A program made the translations under genes and the position numbers. Below are positions 63,568 through 64,000 of a stretch of 64,000 nt of DNA, one piece after another (the stretch's first letter is position 1; each line of letters opens with the position of its first letter). This stretch comes from Pseudomonas eucalypticola (GTDB lineage: Bacteria; Pseudomonadota; Gammaproteobacteria; Pseudomonadales; Pseudomonadaceae), in assembly GCF_013374995.1 (NCBI RefSeq), contig NZ_CP056030.1, positions 3,814,501 through 3,878,500 on the forward strand. The letters run 5' to 3'. The notes under the pieces were generated by a model, which was not told the origin of the DNA, searched no databases, and worked only from the letters and a program-made list of their open reading frames with translations.

Positions 63568-64000
63568 ATGGCGACCGACAACCAGTACAGCATGCAGAAC
63601 CCGCTGACCCAGTACCCGCAGCCGGAGTTCCCCGACCAGCCGCAGTCAGCCCCAGGCACAGTGCACAAATTGCACCCGGCGGCCGACCACGGCGAGACCA
63701 GCTACAAGGGTTTTGGCCGCCTGGCCGGGCGCAAGGCACTGATCACCGGCGCCGATTCGGGCATTGGCCGCGCCGCGGCCATTGCCTACGCCCGTGAGGG
63801 CGCCGACATCGTGCTCAACTACCTGCCTGAGGAAGAAAGCGACGCGCGGGAAGTGGTGCAACTGATCGAGGCCGAAGGCCGCAAGGCTATCTGCCTGCCG
63901 GGCGACCTGAAGGACGAGCGCTTTTGCCAGTCCTTGGTCAGCCAGGCCGTGGAGCGCCTGGGCGGCCTGGACATCCTGGTGAACGTGGCCGGTAAACAGC
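63568..64000 (+). CDS. SDR-family oxidoreductase, N-terminal part (runs past window)
   Basis: The first 144 residues are in the window. An N-terminal extension (QNPLTQYPQPEFPDQPQS) precedes the Rossmann fold ALITGADSGIGRAAAIAYAREGADIVLNYLPEEESDA and the start of NVAGKQ. This extension and sequence resemble YghA-type NAD(P)-dependent aldehyde reductases, which are often stress-induced. GAGGAG precedes the ATG. The catalytic Tyr-Lys lies beyond the window. Confidence 0.9.
   Translation, partial: MATDNQYSMQNPLTQYPQPEFPDQPQSAPGTVHKLHPAADHGETSYKGFGRLAGRKALITGADSGIGRAAAIAYAREGADIVLNYLPEEESDAREVVQLIEAEGRKAICLPGDLKDERFCQSLVSQAVERLGGLDILVNVAGKQ

Overview
The window looks like a stretch of chromosome from a high-GC Pseudomonas (P. 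putida/P. fluorescens type). The reasons are an OprD-family porin, Pseudomonas-style REP inverted repeats between genes, dense operons with 1-4 base overlaps, and a set of gene families typical of that genus. I see no rRNA, tRNA, CRISPR, insertion sequence or prophage. Nothing in base use looks foreign.

Layout. 1-8875: the end of an ExbD gene, a TonB-dependent receptor closed by a strong terminator, then yejABEF (peptide ABC importer). 8954-15564: D-xylose block, with xylR divergent from xylA-xylF-xylG-xylH; no xylulokinase is present. 15630-18126: an RcnR/DmeR-type nickel/cobalt sensor with its CDF efflux pump, a DUF1289 protein and ribonuclease Z. 18315-26371: mostly minus-strand amine and amino-acid catabolism (aldehyde dehydrogenase, Lrp regulator, HAD phosphatase, GabT, GabD, an ArgE-type deacylase), with a plus-strand GhrA. 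26520-36821: a nine-gene minus-strand operon with a three-subunit FAD/[2Fe-2S] amine oxidoreductase, a full peptide/opine ABC importer, a second FAD amine oxidase and a HAD type II enzyme. A sigma-54-type promoter lies 5' of it. 37417-48048: single genes, including a GNAT, a two-cupin protein, a phosphatase fused to an autotransporter barrel, AraC and LysR regulators, an SDR, a diguanylate cyclase, an MgtC protein, a cupin lipoprotein, a periplasmic aldose epimerase and a 44-residue ORF. 48166-57800: a minus-strand nitrogen cluster with a polar amino-acid ABC importer, an SDR, pxpA, a biotin-carrier-like protein without its lysine, pxpC, pxpB, biotin carboxylase, a genuine biotin carrier, and a Nac-like LysR regulator. 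58237-64000: PLP aminotransferase, 14-TM MFS exporter, OprD porin, a small charged protein, a glycosyltransferase and the start of an SDR.

The most interesting part is 48-59 kb. The nac-like gene has a near-consensus sigma-54 promoter (57839-57854) and a consensus NtrC-type enhancer (58102-58116). Four ATAAG...TAT elements of the ATA-N9-TAT form bound by Klebsiella Nac lie in front of the SDR/ABC unit, the acc-pxp operon and the aminotransferase. This predicts an NtrC to sigma-54 to Nac cascade controlling uptake and ring opening of 5-oxoproline (or a related lactam). The pxp genes are embedded with their own biotin carboxylase and biotin carrier, suggesting a biotin-dependent version of the reaction. 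Other notable items are the oxidase/opine-transporter operon, the phosphatase autotransporter, and REP elements that supply the stop codons of two genes.
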